A stretch of DNA of 64,000 bases from Aquibacillus rhizosphaerae (GCF_030282825.1 NZ_JASTZU010000037.1:62001-126000); one strand, 5' to 3'; shown: positions 53,447 to 63,410, counted from the stretch's first letter. Numbers and translations: made by a program. The notes: a model not told the origin generated them from the sequence alone.

Positions 53447-55129
53447 TTATTTATTAAAGTAATCTGTTACAGCACCCATCGATGAACAGGATACGTTATG
53501 TGCGTATTTACCTAGTACTCCCTTAGAATAAAGCGGAGGTGCTGTCCAATTCTTGCGTCGCTTTTCTAATTCTGCTTCAGCAACATTCATCGTAATTTCT
53601 TGTGTATCCGAATCAATTGTTACCTCATCACCTTCTTGTAGAAACGCAATTGGGCCACCAACTTGTGCTTCAGGAGCAATATGACCTACTACTAAACCGT
53701 GTGTACCACCAGAAAAACGTCCGTCCGTTAATAGTGCTACTTTTTCACCTAACCCTTTACCAACTAAAATAGCTGAGATAGAAAGCATTTCTGGCATTCC
53801 AGGTCCACCTTTAGGTCCAACATGACGAATAACTAAAACGTCACCTTCATTAATTTCATTATTAATTACAGCATTAGTTGCTTCATCTTCTGTATTAAAT
53901 ACTCTAGCAGGACCTGTATGGCGTTTAACTTTTACACCAGATACTTTAGCTACCGCTCCTCTAGGAGCAAGGTTTCCTTTTAGGATAACGAGTGGTCCAT
54001 CTTTACGTTTTGGATTGTCAAATGGCAATATAACATCTTGACCTTCTTGTAAAGATGGGGCATCATTTAAGTTCTCAGCAACAGTCTTGCCTGTGACTGT
54101 TAAACAATCACCATGCAGGTAACCAGCTTCTAACAATAACTTCATTACTGCTTGTACACCACCGACCTTATGCAAATCTTCCATTACGTATTTTCCGCTT
54201 GGTTTTAAGTCTGCTAGGTGCGGCACTTTCTTTTGAATACGATCAAAATCATCGATTGTCAAATCAACATTAATCGAGTTAGCAATAGCTAACAAGTGGA
54301 GTATAGCATTTGTTGAGCCACCTAGTACCATAACAACAGTAATTGCATTTTCAAAGGCTTCTTTTGTCATGATATCTTTAGGATAGATACCCTTTTCTAG
54401 TAAGTTATAGACAGCTTTTCCTGCTTTATTACAATCTTCTGCTTTCAGATTAGATTCTGCAGGGTTGGAAGAACTACCCGGCAAACTCATACCTAAGGCT
54501 TCTGCAGCCGATGCCATTGTATTTGCAGTGTACATACCACCACAAGAACCTGCACCCGGGCAAGCATGACACTCAATTCCGTGGAGTGCTTCATCATTAA
54601 TATCGTTATTGTTGTGTTTACCAACACCTTCAAACACAGAAACAATATCTAGCTTTTCTCCATTATGGTAACCAGGAGCAATCGTACCACCATAAACAAA
54701 AACGGAAGGTACTTCTACTTGCCCAATCGCAATTAAACAACCAGGAATATTTTTATCACAACCACCAATCGCTACAAGACCATCAAGATTCTCAGCACCT
54801 ACTACTGTTTCTATAGAGTCGGAAATAACATCTCTACTAGGCAAAGAATAACGCATTCCTGAAGTACCCATAGAGATACCATCTGACACAGTAATGGTAT
54901 TAAAAATCATAGGTACTGCCCCTGCTTCTCTGGCACCCTCTTTAGCACTTCGCGCTAAATCGTCAATATGAATATTACAAGGAGTTACTTCACTCCATGT
55001 ACTAGCAACACCAATCATTGGTTTCTTAAAATCTTCATCTGTTACACCAACAGCACGCAACATCGCTCTGTTTGGAGCTCTTTTTGGATCATCAAAAACA
55101 TTACTTTTAATACGTAGATCTTTTCCCAT
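53447..55129 (-). CDS. ilvD: Dihydroxyacid dehydratase
   Basis: Converts 2,3-dihydroxyisovalerate and 2,3-dihydroxy-3-methylvalerate to the 2-keto acids of valine and isoleucine, using an iron-sulfur cluster. The cluster cysteines are in [10 protein letters not shown] and [20 protein letters not shown]; the C-terminal [19 protein letters not shown] is intact. At 560 residues it is complete. AGGAATGGGAA precedes ATG 55129. It stands apart from ilvBNC-leu genes, as often in bacilli. A CodY-type box lies behind the promoter. Confidence 0.97.
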   Translation of the reverse strand: MGKDLRIKSNVFDDPKRAPNRAMLRAVGVTDEDFKKPMIGVASTWSEVTPCNIHIDDLARSAKEGAREAGAVPMIFNTITVSDGISMGTSGMRYSLPSRDVISDSIETVVGAENLDGLVAIGGCDKNIPGCLIAIGQVEVPSVFVYGGTIAPGYHNGEKLDIVSVFEGVGKHNNNDINDEALHGIECHACPGAGSCGGMYTANTMASAAEALGMSLPGSSSNPAESNLKAEDCNKAGKAVYNLLEKGIYPKDIMTKEAFENAITVVMVLGGSTNAILHLLAIANSINVDLTIDDFDRIQKKVPHLADLKPSGKYVMEDLHKVGGVQAVMKLLLEAGYLHGDCLTVTGKTVAENLNDAPSLQEGQDVILPFDNPKRKDGPLVILKGNLAPRGAVAKVSGVKVKRHTGPARVFNTEDEATNAVINNEINEGDVLVIRHVGPKGGPGMPEMLSISAILVGKGLGEKVALLTDGRFSGGTHGLVVGHIAPEAQVGGPIAFLQEGDEVTIDSDTQEITMNVAEAELEKRRKNWTAPPLYSKGVLGKYAHNVSCSSMGAVTDYFNK

Positions 55130-55160
55130 TTCCCATTCCTCCTACTCTCTCTTTCTAATA

Positions 55161-55213
55161 ACTATAATAGGTTATTTAATATAGTTCAATATATTTTATA
55201 AATTCTGAAAGTT
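55161..55213 (-). promoter_or_regulatory. ilvD promoter with CodY-like box
   Basis: On the minus strand TTGAAC (complement of 55184-55189) and TATAGT (complement of 55161-55166) are 17 bases apart. The 15-mer TAAATTCTGAAAGTT (55199-55213) matches the CodY box AATTTTCWGAAAATT at 11 positions. ilvD is a CodY target in several Gram-positive bacteria; the box is only moderate. Confidence 0.45.
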
Positions 55214-55326
55214 ATTTTCCTAAAAAAAGAAAGTTTTTTGAACATACCTGAATCAATTTCATAATTGCTTGTATTATAAATTCAAAGACCTACAGAATAT
55301 CAATAATTCAATTTAAAAAAAATTAT

Positions 55327-56066
55327 TTAAGCAACTTGTTGTTGGTTTAACACTACATTGATACGATCTGCAGCTATTTTGGCATTATAAATAAGCGTTA
55401 CAAGGTCAAAATGAACCTTTGCGCGCTTTCCCGTTCGATAGCGAACGTTGTTGAGTTGAAAGAACTCTTTGAGATAACCATTTACTCGTTCCATGGAGGT
55501 CCGACGTTTAAATAGTTTTTTCCAAGCTTTTGAACCTCGAGCTGGTGCTGTGTATCTCCGAAGCCGAAGATCTGTGGTGATTTTTACCTTGTAAACTTTT
55601 TGGCATATGCCTTCCTTTGCTAGAGGCATTCTGCACATTCTTTTGGACTTGTGTATTTCAATGTTTCGTATTTGGCATCAAAACCGTCATATCGAGAGGA
55701 ATACTCTCGAAAACAAGTTGGGGCAAAGTGTTTATCAAAGCCAATAGGCTCCCCTTGATTTTTCTCTTGAGATGGGGTTTTATCTGAAACGAGAAAGCCG
55801 CAATTTAACTTAAAATTCAGATCGACATCCAAGCGTTCAATTAAATGTTTTATGGTTGGAATTCGTTCAACATATCTGATGAAAACCGAAATAAGCAACG
55901 CTGCATAATTCAGTTCTTCAGGTGCACCAAGACGGGTTTTTTTGGTTACATCATGGTAAATGGCATCCAGATCAATAGCCGAAATAATCTCTTCATAACG
56001 ATGGGTAGGTTCCATCTCGTATAATTCTTGGATACCAAATAAGCTCTCTTGTCATATAATAGACAT
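55327..56066 (-). pseudogene. Degenerate DDE transposase (IS1182/IS4-like)
   Basis: A dead insertion-sequence gene. Reading begins at ATG 56066 behind GGAGGGAC but meets TGA as the fifth codon; the frame then continues as QESLFGIQELYEMEPTHRYE…CGFLVSDKTPSQ. From there it jumps to EPIGFDKHFAPTCFREYSSRYD, with the catalytic middle part missing, and near 55620-55638 it shifts frame to a C-terminal part with SMERVNGYLKEFFQLNNVRYRTGKR and ends at 55327. So there is one early stop, one internal deletion of the active-site region and one frameshift. Terminal repeats were not identified with confidence. Confidence 0.8.
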
Positions 56067-56329
56067 AGGGAGTCCCTCCAGTCTTTTGGTTTGTGTCGTT
56101 ACTTACCATTATACAAGACTTGGGGAGGTACTTCCTTTTTATGTCTGAAAACGCCTGAGCCGCAAAGGATTAGATTTATGAAATTCATTCACCTATATAA
56201 CTTTTTATTTAATAATGTTGATTAACTTTTTTCTTTTCCTTACATTTGATATGCTTAAAAAACCTACGACTTCATTTGTGTTTAGTCAAAGTTGTGATTT
56301 TAGAAGAAAGTAAAAAGGTGAATATAAAT

Positions 56330-56896
56330 ATGAAAGTTAACAGCAAAAAAGTAATTGGTATTGTATTGCTATTATTCGGGTTATTTATTCTGTTAGACGA
56401 TTTTGTACGTTGGCAATCTTTATTGCCCCAGCCAATCGAGGACGCTCCGATGCCTACCGAGTTACATCCTATTGTTAACGAAAAAAAGAATACCTTGATT
56501 ACTAAAGCTGCTAACAAAAACATTAGCATTGTCATCACCGATGGATTTAGAACAATAGAAGAACAAAATGCTATCTATGCAAGAGGAAGAACAACGGATG
56601 GTACTATTGTGACCAATGCAGAAGGTGGAGAGTCCTTTCATAATTACGGATTAGCAATTGATTTTGCACTGCAATTAGGTAATGGTGATGTTATATGGGA
56701 TTTAGCTTATGATGGAAATGAAAATGGAGAAGCTGATTGGATGGAAGTTGTTGAGATTGCAAAGGACCTCGGTTTTGAATGGGGTGGCGACTGGGCTAGA
56801 TTTCAAGATTATCCTCATTTACAAATGAATTTCGGATTAAGTATCCGGGAGTTACAAAGAGGGAAAAGACCCGAAACATCAGAAGAAGAAGAATAA
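56330..56896 (+). CDS. M15-family D/L,D-carboxypeptidase (CwlK/VanY type), membrane-anchored
   Basis: A 188-residue peptidoglycan peptidase. An N-terminal signal anchor (VIGIVLLLFGLFILLDDFV) precedes an M15 domain with the zinc ligands in GESFHNYGLAIDFAL and QDYPHLQMNF, plus the WGGDW motif. Relatives (CwlK) cleave the L-Ala-D-Glu or D-Ala bonds of wall peptides. The frame extends upstream to 56246, but AAAAGGTGAA precedes ATG 56330. Short Glu-rich C-terminal tail. Monocistronic. Confidence 0.9.
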   Translation: MKVNSKKVIGIVLLLFGLFILLDDFVRWQSLLPQPIEDAPMPTELHPIVNEKKNTLITKAANKNISIVITDGFRTIEEQNAIYARGRTTDGTIVTNAEGGESFHNYGLAIDFALQLGNGDVIWDLAYDGNENGEADWMEVVEIAKDLGFEWGGDWARFQDYPHLQMNFGLSIRELQRGKRPETSEEEE

Positions 56897-56950
56897 GGTA
56901 AATATGAAATTGATTCATACAAATAGTTAAAAGATTAATTATAAAAAGTT

Positions 56951-56985
56951 AGGCAGAAACAGCCCCACTGTTTCTGCCTATTTTT
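56951..56985. terminator. Terminator between peptidase and reductase genes
   Basis: A 12-bp perfect stem AGGCAGAAACAG/CTGTTTCTGCCT (56951-56962, 56968-56979) followed by ATTTTT; it overlaps the stop of the converging reductase gene. Confidence 0.9.
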
Positions 56986-57982
56986 CTTTACGGTAAATTA
57001 TACTACTATATACCGTAGCACTCGCTTTAGGATCAATGTATGTCTTCGCACTATTTACAGCAGCTATTCCCTCTGTATAACCTGAGGCGATCAACATTGT
57101 TTTGCCCGGATAAATCGTTGCATCACCTGCTACAAACAAGCCTTCAACATCCGTTTCCATCGTACTAGTTACTACAACTCTACCTTTTTCCGTTTTCAAC
57201 CCCCATTTTTCAAATGGCGTTTGATTTAATTTAATTCCGTTGTAAACAAGCATATCATCAACCACAATGCTTTCGTTTAATCCACCTTTGTTTCGAATTG
57301 TTACTTCATTAATATATCCATTCTTTCCATTAACCTGTATGATTTCAGAAGTAGTTTTTGTTTGAATAGAAGAACTAGCTAGTCTTGCTAATTCATTTTC
57401 GGAAGCATGTTGAAATTTAGCACCATCATTTATGAGATAAACAGTATCAGCAACCGATTCTAAGGTTAGAGCCCAATCAACACCAACACGATTATTCGAA
57501 GTAATCATTACTTTTTTTCCTTTAAATTTTTCGGATCTTCGTAAGGAATAATGCCAACTTGTTTGTTCATATAAATCAGCATTCTCCACCACCGGACCTA
57601 TAACATCAAACGAACCCATTCCTGTAGTAACGATGACTGATTTTGAATAATGCTTTTTTCCTTGACTAGAAGTTAATATAAATAAATTATCTTCATCTTT
57701 TACAATCTCTTCAATTAAAGTTCCAGTTAGTACAGTTGGATGATGTTTCGTTGATTGCTCTTGCATTTGGTCCACTAAGTGATCACCTGAAATTTCAGGA
57801 ATACCACCAACATCATATATTAATTTCTCTGGGAAAAATTGGGCAACCTTGCCTCCTAATTGTTGGTTGGATTCAATGAGCTTTGTCTTCATATCACGCA
57901 TTCCGCTATAAAAAGATACAAACATACCTGTTGTACCTCCTCCAATAATAGTGACATCGAAAATATCTTTAGTTTCCTCCAT
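56978..57982 (-). CDS. Ferredoxin-NADP reductase, thioredoxin-reductase-like (YumC/YcgT type)
   Basis: A 334-residue flavoprotein that passes electrons between NADPH and ferredoxin or flavodoxin. The FAD motif is IIGGGTTGMFVSFYSG (a threonine pair in place of the usual Pro/Val after GGG), followed by QLGGKVAQFFPEKLIYDVGGIP, with the NADPH region VGVDWALTLESVADTVYLI and the GDATIYPGKTMLIASGYTEG motif. No CXXC dithiol is present, which distinguishes it from thioredoxin reductase. Similar in size to YcgT of Bacillus. AAAGGGG precedes ATG 57982. Confidence 0.9.
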   Translation of the reverse strand: MEETKDIFDVTIIGGGTTGMFVSFYSGMRDMKTKLIESNQQLGGKVAQFFPEKLIYDVGGIPEISGDHLVDQMQEQSTKHHPTVLTGTLIEEIVKDEDNLFILTSSQGKKHYSKSVIVTTGMGSFDVIGPVVENADLYEQTSWHYSLRRSEKFKGKKVMITSNNRVGVDWALTLESVADTVYLINDGAKFQHASENELARLASSSIQTKTTSEIIQVNGKNGYINEVTIRNKGGLNESIVVDDMLVYNGIKLNQTPFEKWGLKTEKGRVVVTSTMETDVEGLFVAGDATIYPGKTMLIASGYTEGIAAVNSAKTYIDPKASATVYSSIIYRKEK

Positions 57983-58040
57983 TAAAATAACCCCTTTGTT
58001 AATAGTTCAAATGCTAGATTTTTTATTATCGTTCGTACAA

Positions 58041-58613
58041 TTATGTTATTTCATCAAATTTAGCTTCGACATGATCTGTTAGCTTACTATACTTACGCAG
58101 TAACATTAAGAATACTATTTCTAATACTAGCATAATGATACTTACCACTACTATAAAGCCGATTATGCCTGACATATTCATTCCAAATGAGCGGGCTAAT
58201 TCACCAAGCAGCATAATGACCATATAGGCTGTGAATATCCGTGTTGTGTTTGTGTACAGAAACTCATGTGTACATGCTTTAGCAATCAACAACATGATTT
58301 TAAAAACATAAAAAACAATAATCAACTTTGCAATGTTTAGTGCGATTATGTATAGGGACCAGCCACTTAATGACACAATAACATTGTTCATAGCGTTTTG
58401 ATTAATAAAAACCGTTGGAATCGAAACTACAATAAGGACATATGCTAAATTACTAGCTTTCTTAGCAATCGGATATTCTTTTAGCAACCATGCCAGCCCT
58501 GAAGCTATAAAATAATAACCAATTGGTTCTGGGAGAATATCAATTACAAAGATATGAATTTCTATTAATATAAATATAAATCCCCAAAATAATCGTTTAA
58601 AAGCAAATTCCAT
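58041..58613 (-). CDS. Hypothetical membrane protein, 190 aa
   Basis: Five or six hydrophobic helices with little loop sequence, ending in a charged tail KLTDHVEAKFDEIT. It resembles no family I can name. GGGAGGGAG precedes ATG 58613. The gene starts one base after the stop of the next gene on the same strand, so the pair is translated from one mRNA and probably acts together as a membrane unit. Confidence 0.7.
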   Translation of the reverse strand: MEFAFKRLFWGFIFILIEIHIFVIDILPEPIGYYFIASGLAWLLKEYPIAKKASNLAYVLIVVSIPTVFINQNAMNNVIVSLSGWSLYIIALNIAKLIIVFYVFKIMLLIAKACTHEFLYTNTTRIFTAYMVIMLLGELARSFGMNMSGIIGFIVVVSIIMLVLEIVFLMLLRKYSKLTDHVEAKFDEIT

Positions 58614-58614
58614 G

Positions 58615-59517
58615 CTACTCCCTCCCCTGCTTTAACTCAATAATCTTGTTAATATCTGCTTCTTCCAGATGTGGTTGGTTGTTTATCATTGTTCCGCTAG
58701 TAAATGATTCACCATCTTCTGTCGTCCCCTTTATTTCTATCTCAAATTGATAATAATCCATACTTTCAGGATTAAAATAAGTATACAAACGCAATTGATT
58801 ATTTTTGGTTAAATCAAACGGAAACATAGTTTTTTGAAGACTTTCTGCTTGTAAATCCTCCCAAGGAACTTCCAATCCTCGGTTAACGCCTGGACCTTCA
58901 TCAAGACCAACCTTTACAGAAACATCTCCTTCCAATTCTTTAAAGGGGAGAGATATTTCGTTTATACTTAATTGTTCTGTAGCAACCATTGATGTTACAC
59001 TACGATGTTGATTACTTGAACCACTCGCTCTAGTTTCTAGTAAAGATTGTCCATGATAGGGTTGAACAACAACTTCACCTATATTTGCTGTAACATGTTC
59101 ACCATTCGTAAAAAAAACTTCCATATTACTGAATGACCAAGAATTGTCGGTATTAAATATTGATTCTGTATCTGTCCGAATGCTTATCGTAGTAGACATT
59201 AAATATTGATGATTGAATTCCTGCTCATACTGAATTTGCGGCTGACTGTCATTGAACATTGTAAAACCATCATGATTATATGTTGGATAAGCTTGAATCC
59301 CATTCATCTCAACATAGTTTACATCAAGAGGTTCTTTCTTGTCTGTTAAATAATAAAAAGTTAATGGAATCTCGTTTGCTTCTTCGTTATGATACATTTG
59401 ATAATAATGGTTTAAAAATATAGGGTTCTCTAATTGTTGCGTTTGAAAATAAAAATAATTACCACCCCAACTAAGCAAAATCACTATGACACCTATCCAT
59501 AAGTACCTTTCTTTCAT
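58615..59517 (-). CDS. Hypothetical single-pass exported protein, 300 aa
   Basis: An N-terminal signal anchor (YLWIGVIVILLSWGGNYFYF) leads to an extracytoplasmic region of about 270 residues, mostly beta-rich with no cysteine and no repeat that I can see. Not recognised. The frame extends upstream to 59547, but GGGGGAATG precedes ATG 59517. It is coupled to the membrane protein gene 58041-58613; together they may form an exported sensor or wall-associated pair. Confidence 0.7.
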   Translation of the reverse strand: MKERYLWIGVIVILLSWGGNYFYFQTQQLENPIFLNHYYQMYHNEEANEIPLTFYYLTDKKEPLDVNYVEMNGIQAYPTYNHDGFTMFNDSQPQIQYEQEFNHQYLMSTTISIRTDTESIFNTDNSWSFSNMEVFFTNGEHVTANIGEVVVQPYHGQSLLETRASGSSNQHRSVTSMVATEQLSINEISLPFKELEGDVSVKVGLDEGPGVNRGLEVPWEDLQAESLQKTMFPFDLTKNNQLRLYTYFNPESMDYYQFEIEIKGTTEDGESFTSGTMINNQPHLEEADINKIIELKQGRE

Positions 59518-59738
59518 AAACATTCCCCCAAGAAAATGGATTCCCACTTATTTTATCATGTTTTAGGAAGTTCCTTTGTTACTATAACGAATGAATTTCT
59601 AATTATAGCTATGTTAAAATGTATATCTTTTGATAAACTAATAAGCATGCACAGTATAAGTAATGTATAGATTTTGTTGATGTTTACTAGATTAAACTAT
59701 TATAATGTTTGTAGGATTAAAAAAGGTGAGTGGATAAA

Positions 59739-60632
59739 TTGTTTGGAATAAAAAAGGTTGCTGAAATTACAGGAATTCCGGCTATTACTTTAAGAGCTTG
59801 GGAGAACAGATATGATGTGATTAAACCAATGCGAACTGATGGCGGCACACGTCTTTACTCTCAAGAAAATATTGATGATATAAAATGGGTAATCGAGCAA
59901 AGAGAAGCAAAAGGGATATCTATCAAACAAGCAATGACATTATTAAAAAATATGAAAGATAATCAAATAGAACCTGCGGAACTAACAAGGCAAGAAACTT
60001 CCCCAGCAAATACCGAACAGTTTATTGAAGAGATTTTTGACGCTTTAGCAAATTATGATACATCGCTCGCTACCCATTTTATAAACCTAGCTTTTTCTTT
60101 AAACGACTATGAGAAAGTTTTTCACGACGTTTTTACCCCAATCCTACATAAAGTCGGAATTCAATGGCAAGAGGGAAAAATAAGCGTAGCACAAGAGCAT
60201 TTTATTAGTCATTTCTTACAAAGAAGGTTATTTTCTTTTTTTCAGGATATAACGGGTGACAGTTCAAAACCAAAAGCTCTAGCTATTTGCCCTCCATCTG
60301 AATTACATAACATTGGTTTAATTTTATTTTCACTATTTCTTAAGCGTAGAGGAATCGATGTCATTTTTATTGGTGAAAATACACCAAAGGAAAACATCCT
60401 TCCACTCATTCAAGTAAATAATGTTCGTTTAATCTGCTTTTCCGTGACGATACAAGATCATGTTGATCACCTTAAATCATTTATAAAGTATATTGAAACG
60501 TATAAAATAGATGTTGATTATGTAATTGGAGGCAGCGCTACTAATGCTTTGCCTGAAGAATATAAAAGATTTGTGTTAAACGGAGACATCAATCAGTGGG
60601 AAAAATGGTTAATAAATAGTAAAATAATATGA
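59739..60632 (+). CDS. MerR-family regulator with cobalamin-binding domain (CarH/LitR type)
   Basis: A 297-residue regulator. An N-terminal MerR helix-turn-helix (IKKVAEITGIPAITLRAWENRYDVIKPMRTDGGTRLYS) is followed by a four-helix B12-binding region with the conserved WQEGKISVAQEHF (Trp and Glu-His of the photoreceptor class) and a Rossmann-type domain with ELHNIGLILFSLFLKRRG containing the His of the E/DxHxxG cobalt-ligand motif. CarH and LitR use adenosylcobalamin as light sensor to control carotenoid or photolyase genes; no such gene is close. GTG 59730 overlaps the ribosome site AAAAGGTGAG; TTG 59739 is chosen. Confidence 0.9.
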   Translation: MFGIKKVAEITGIPAITLRAWENRYDVIKPMRTDGGTRLYSQENIDDIKWVIEQREAKGISIKQAMTLLKNMKDNQIEPAELTRQETSPANTEQFIEEIFDALANYDTSLATHFINLAFSLNDYEKVFHDVFTPILHKVGIQWQEGKISVAQEHFISHFLQRRLFSFFQDITGDSSKPKALAICPPSELHNIGLILFSLFLKRRGIDVIFIGENTPKENILPLIQVNNVRLICFSVTIQDHVDHLKSFIKYIETYKIDVDYVIGGSATNALPEEYKRFVLNGDINQWEKWLINSKII

Positions 60633-60642
60633 TAATGCAAAT

Positions 60643-60683
60643 GAAGGCTGTCTTTGTAAACAATTATTACGACAGCCTTTTCA
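60643..60683. terminator. Bidirectional terminator
   Basis: AAGGCTGTC pairs with GACAGCCTT (60644-60652, 60671-60679); inner TGTAA/TTAC bases extend it, with TTTTC after. Confidence 0.75.
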
Positions 60684-60684
60684 T

Positions 60685-60894
60685 CTAAGAATTATTATTT
60701 ATCTGTTCAAGTTCTTCTTCTGCAATATAAGCATTCGCCTTTTCCATTTGTTTATGCTCATTTACCGAATCCCCTGCATAACGATCCGTAGTATCAAACA
60801 TATGTTTAGGATCTAAATCAGTTTCTACACTAATTCCCTCATTTTCATTTTCTTTGGTCTTAGCATTAAACGTACTCATTCGCTCTTTTTTCAT
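60685..60894 (-). CDS. Small acidic protein, DUF4025-like, 69 aa
   Basis: A hydrophilic protein with 69 residues, wording …DPKHMFDTTDRYAGDSVNEHKQMEKANAYIAEEELEQI. This pattern resembles small Bacillus proteins of the DUF4025 kind, whose role is unknown. The frame extends to 60927, but GAGGTGATAA precedes ATG 60894. It converges on the MerR-family gene at a shared terminator. Confidence 0.6.
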   Translation of the reverse strand: MKKERMSTFNAKTKENENEGISVETDLDPKHMFDTTDRYAGDSVNEHKQMEKANAYIAEEELEQINNNS

Positions 60895-61015
60895 TTTTAT
60901 CACCTCAAGTTTATCTTTGACTATCAACAGCTTTTTATCCGATTCATTAATTATTATTGAATTAAATAATAATATGCTAAAATTAATGTATTACAAAACA
61001 TGGAGATGAAGCATA

Positions 61016-62254
61016 ATGAAACAAGAAATAATCAATCGGTTTACAAATTATGTGAAGATTGATACGCAATCAAATGACAACAGTGAAAATTGCCCTTCGA
61101 CACCTGGTCAATGGACATTGGCTCATATACTTGTTGAAGAATTGAAACAAATCGGTATGGAAGAGGTAACGATTGATGAGAATTGTTATGTAATGGCCAC
61201 ACTTCCTGGGAATTCAGAAAAAGAAGTGCCTACCATTGGCTTTTTAGCACACCTGGATACGGCTACAGACTTTACGGGTAACAATGTCCAACCAAAAATC
61301 ACCGAAAACTATGATGGTAAAGATATTATTTTAAATGAGGCACTTCAAATAGTCTTATCACCAAAAGAATATCCTGAGCTTGCCAATTATAAAAACCACA
61401 CATTAATTACAACTGATGGTACGACGCTTTTAGGTGCCGACAATAAAGCAGGTATTACCGAGATAATAACGGCTATGGTGCATTTAATAAATCATCCTGA
61501 AATTAAACATGGTAAAGTACGAATTGCTTTTACACCTGATGAAGAAATTGGACGTGGGCCCCACAAGTTTGACGTCGATGCATTTGGCGCTGCATATGCT
61601 TACACCGTCGATGGTGGGCCAATCGGTGAGCTACAATATGAAAGTTTCAATGCCGCTGCAGCAAGAATTATATTCAAAGGTAACAATGTTCATCCTGGTA
61701 CCGCAAAAAATAAAATGATTAACTCGAGTAAGATTGCAATGAAATTCCATAGCGAGATTCCAGATAATGAAGCGCCTGAGTACACAGAAGAACACGAAGG
61801 TTTTTACCATTTAATTTCTATTGAAGGTGATGTAGAGCAGACAAAAGTATATTACATCATAAGAGACCATAATCGCGATAAATTTAACGCTAAGAAGGCA
61901 TACATAGAGCAGTTGGTTAAACAGTATCAAACAGCATATGGTGAAGAAAATGTCTTATTAGAAATGAAAGACCAGTATTTCAATATGGCAGAAAAGATTG
62001 AACCTGTAAAAGAGATTGTTGATATAGCCTATCAAGCAATGGAAAATATGCATATTAAACCTCTTGTAAAACCAATTAGAGGTGGGACAGATGGTTCCCA
62101 GCTTTCTTTTATGGGGTTACCAACACCGAACATCTTTACTGGCGGTGAAAATTTCCATGGTAAGTATGAGTATATTTCTGTAGATCATATGGAAAAATCT
62201 GTTGAAACAATTGTGGAGATCATCCGTTTATTTGAAGGAAATGGGTGTACCTGA
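61016..62254 (+). CDS. pepT: Peptidase T (tripeptide aminopeptidase)
   Basis: An M20B zinc aminopeptidase that removes the N-terminal residue of tripeptides. Metal ligand motifs are [36 protein letters not shown] and [12 protein letters not shown]; the late ligand histidine lies in [18 protein letters not shown]. Length 412 is normal. ATG 61016 follows GGAGATG. Its last codons overlap a sortase remnant in another frame, so the final residues GNGCT may come from the fused DNA rather than the ancestral gene. Confidence 0.95.
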   Translation: MKQEIINRFTNYVKIDTQSNDNSENCPSTPGQWTLAHILVEELKQIGMEEVTIDENCYVMATLPGNSEKEVPTIGFLAHLDTATDFTGNNVQPKITENYDGKDIILNEALQIVLSPKEYPELANYKNHTLITTDGTTLLGADNKAGITEIITAMVHLINHPEIKHGKVRIAFTPDEEIGRGPHKFDVDAFGAAYAYTVDGGPIGELQYESFNAAAARIIFKGNNVHPGTAKNKMINSSKIAMKFHSEIPDNEAPEYTEEHEGFYHLISIEGDVEQTKVYYIIRDHNRDKFNAKKAYIEQLVKQYQTAYGEENVLLEMKDQYFNMAEKIEPVKEIVDIAYQAMENMHIKPLVKPIRGGTDGSQLSFMGLPTPNIFTGGENFHGKYEYISVDHMEKSVETIVEIIRLFEGNGCT

Positions 62255-62602
62255 GGACTTTAACCGAACAGGTTGGTTTAAAAACCCGGAACAATGCCAG
62301 GTGATCGTGGAAGCGCAGTAATTGCTTGTCATGTCGACGATAAAACTGCTCCTGCAGTTTTCTTTCATCTTAAAGACCTTAAACAAGATGATGAAATTAT
62401 TATTACAAACGATAGTGATGAAAAGCTTATTTTCAAGGTAGACAAACAAGTATTTCCTATGGATGATGCACCATTTTCTGAAATAGCTGGTTATACTTCT
62501 CGCCAAATGCTTAACTTGATTACCTGTACAGGTCCTTTTGATTGATTACAAGGCGGACATATTGATCGGTTATTTATCTATACGGAACTCGTTAAAGATT
62601 AA
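62241..62602 (+). pseudogene. Class F-like sortase remnant
   Basis: Three pieces of one gene in two frames. ATG 62241 starts [18 protein letters not shown], then the reading must shift by one base near 62281-62295 into MPGDRGSAVIACHVDDKTAP…, which runs to the catalytic cysteine in NLITCTG and meets TGA at 62543-62545. The same frame then continues with LQGGHIDRLFIYTELVKD, containing the catalytic arginine region, to TAA 62602. The His, Cys and Arg sites are recognisable, but the signal peptide and N-terminal half are missing. It overlaps the pepT end, so it is a truncated, non-functional copy. Confidence 0.82.
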
Positions 62603-62632
62603 TGTGATTTTGGCTTTTTAACACTAAATCTA

Positions 62633-62667
62633 AGTCCGGACTTGCTAAATTTGCAGTCCGGGTTTTT
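62633..62667 (+). terminator. Terminator of pepT and sortase remnant
   Basis: CCGGACT (62636-62642) pairs with AGTCCGG (62655-62661) and GGTTTTT follows. Confidence 0.8.
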
Positions 62668-62736
62668 ATGTTAATAATATCTTGTACATAACCATACTTA
62701 TTTTTGTCATAATAGTAACATGGAGGAATAACCTAT

Positions 62737-63339
62737 ATGCGAATTGATCGATCACGATTTTTAGCTTACATTATTGGCTTAATCATATTGTCCTTTGGCG
62801 TTACACTAACTATAAAATCCAAAATGGGTACAGGTGCATGGGATGCATTAAATGTTGGTCTATCTAAGATTATGTTTACAGTTGGAACATGGGTAATTAT
62901 AGTAGGCATCATTTTAATTATAATAAATGCGATTTTATTAAAAAAAAGACCCGATTTTTATGCTCTAATAACCGTGTTCATTGTAGGATTTGGTATTGAT
63001 ACATGGTTAATATTATTGACAAGATTTGATCCCCAAGCATTGTTTTTTAAATTTACAGTATTTTCATTTGGATTAATTTTTCTATCGTTAGGAATTTCTA
63101 TTTATCTACAAGCAAAATTCGCCCCGGTTCCTATTGATAATCTTATGATTGCCATTCACTCAAGGTTCGGGGTTCGTATGGGGATAGCTAAAACAATTGG
63201 AGAAATAATAGCACTCGTATTTGCATTTATATTTAACGGACCAATTGGAATTGGAACAATTTTGGTAACTGTATTAATTGGGCCAATTATCCATTTATTT
63301 CACCCAAGAATTGAAAAAGTGATGGCTCGATTTCGATAA
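62737..63339 (+). CDS. YczE/YyaS/YitT-family membrane protein
   Basis: A 200-residue protein with five or six helices. The conserved opening IIGLIILSFGVTLTIKSKMGTGAWDALNVGLS and the middle FAPVPIDNLMIAIHSRF match YczE. In B. subtilis YczE affects surfactin/bacillaene production and quality control of peptide synthetases, but most members are of unknown function. GGAGGAATAA precedes ATG 62737. Monocistronic after the pepT region. Confidence 0.88.
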   Translation: MRIDRSRFLAYIIGLIILSFGVTLTIKSKMGTGAWDALNVGLSKIMFTVGTWVIIVGIILIIINAILLKKRPDFYALITVFIVGFGIDTWLILLTRFDPQALFFKFTVFSFGLIFLSLGISIYLQAKFAPVPIDNLMIAIHSRFGVRMGIAKTIGEIIALVFAFIFNGPIGIGTILVTVLIGPIIHLFHPRIEKVMARFR

Positions 63340-63410
63340 GTGAAAATAAATCCAAAGATAGTTTTCATTTCTATAAGATTTTTATAGATAAACAACTTAA
63401 ATTAAATATA

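Noticed and set aside
55130-55326. T-box leader in front of ilvD
   Set aside because: No AGGGTGG-type antiterminator sequence or terminator is present in the leader; a short conventional promoter explains the region.
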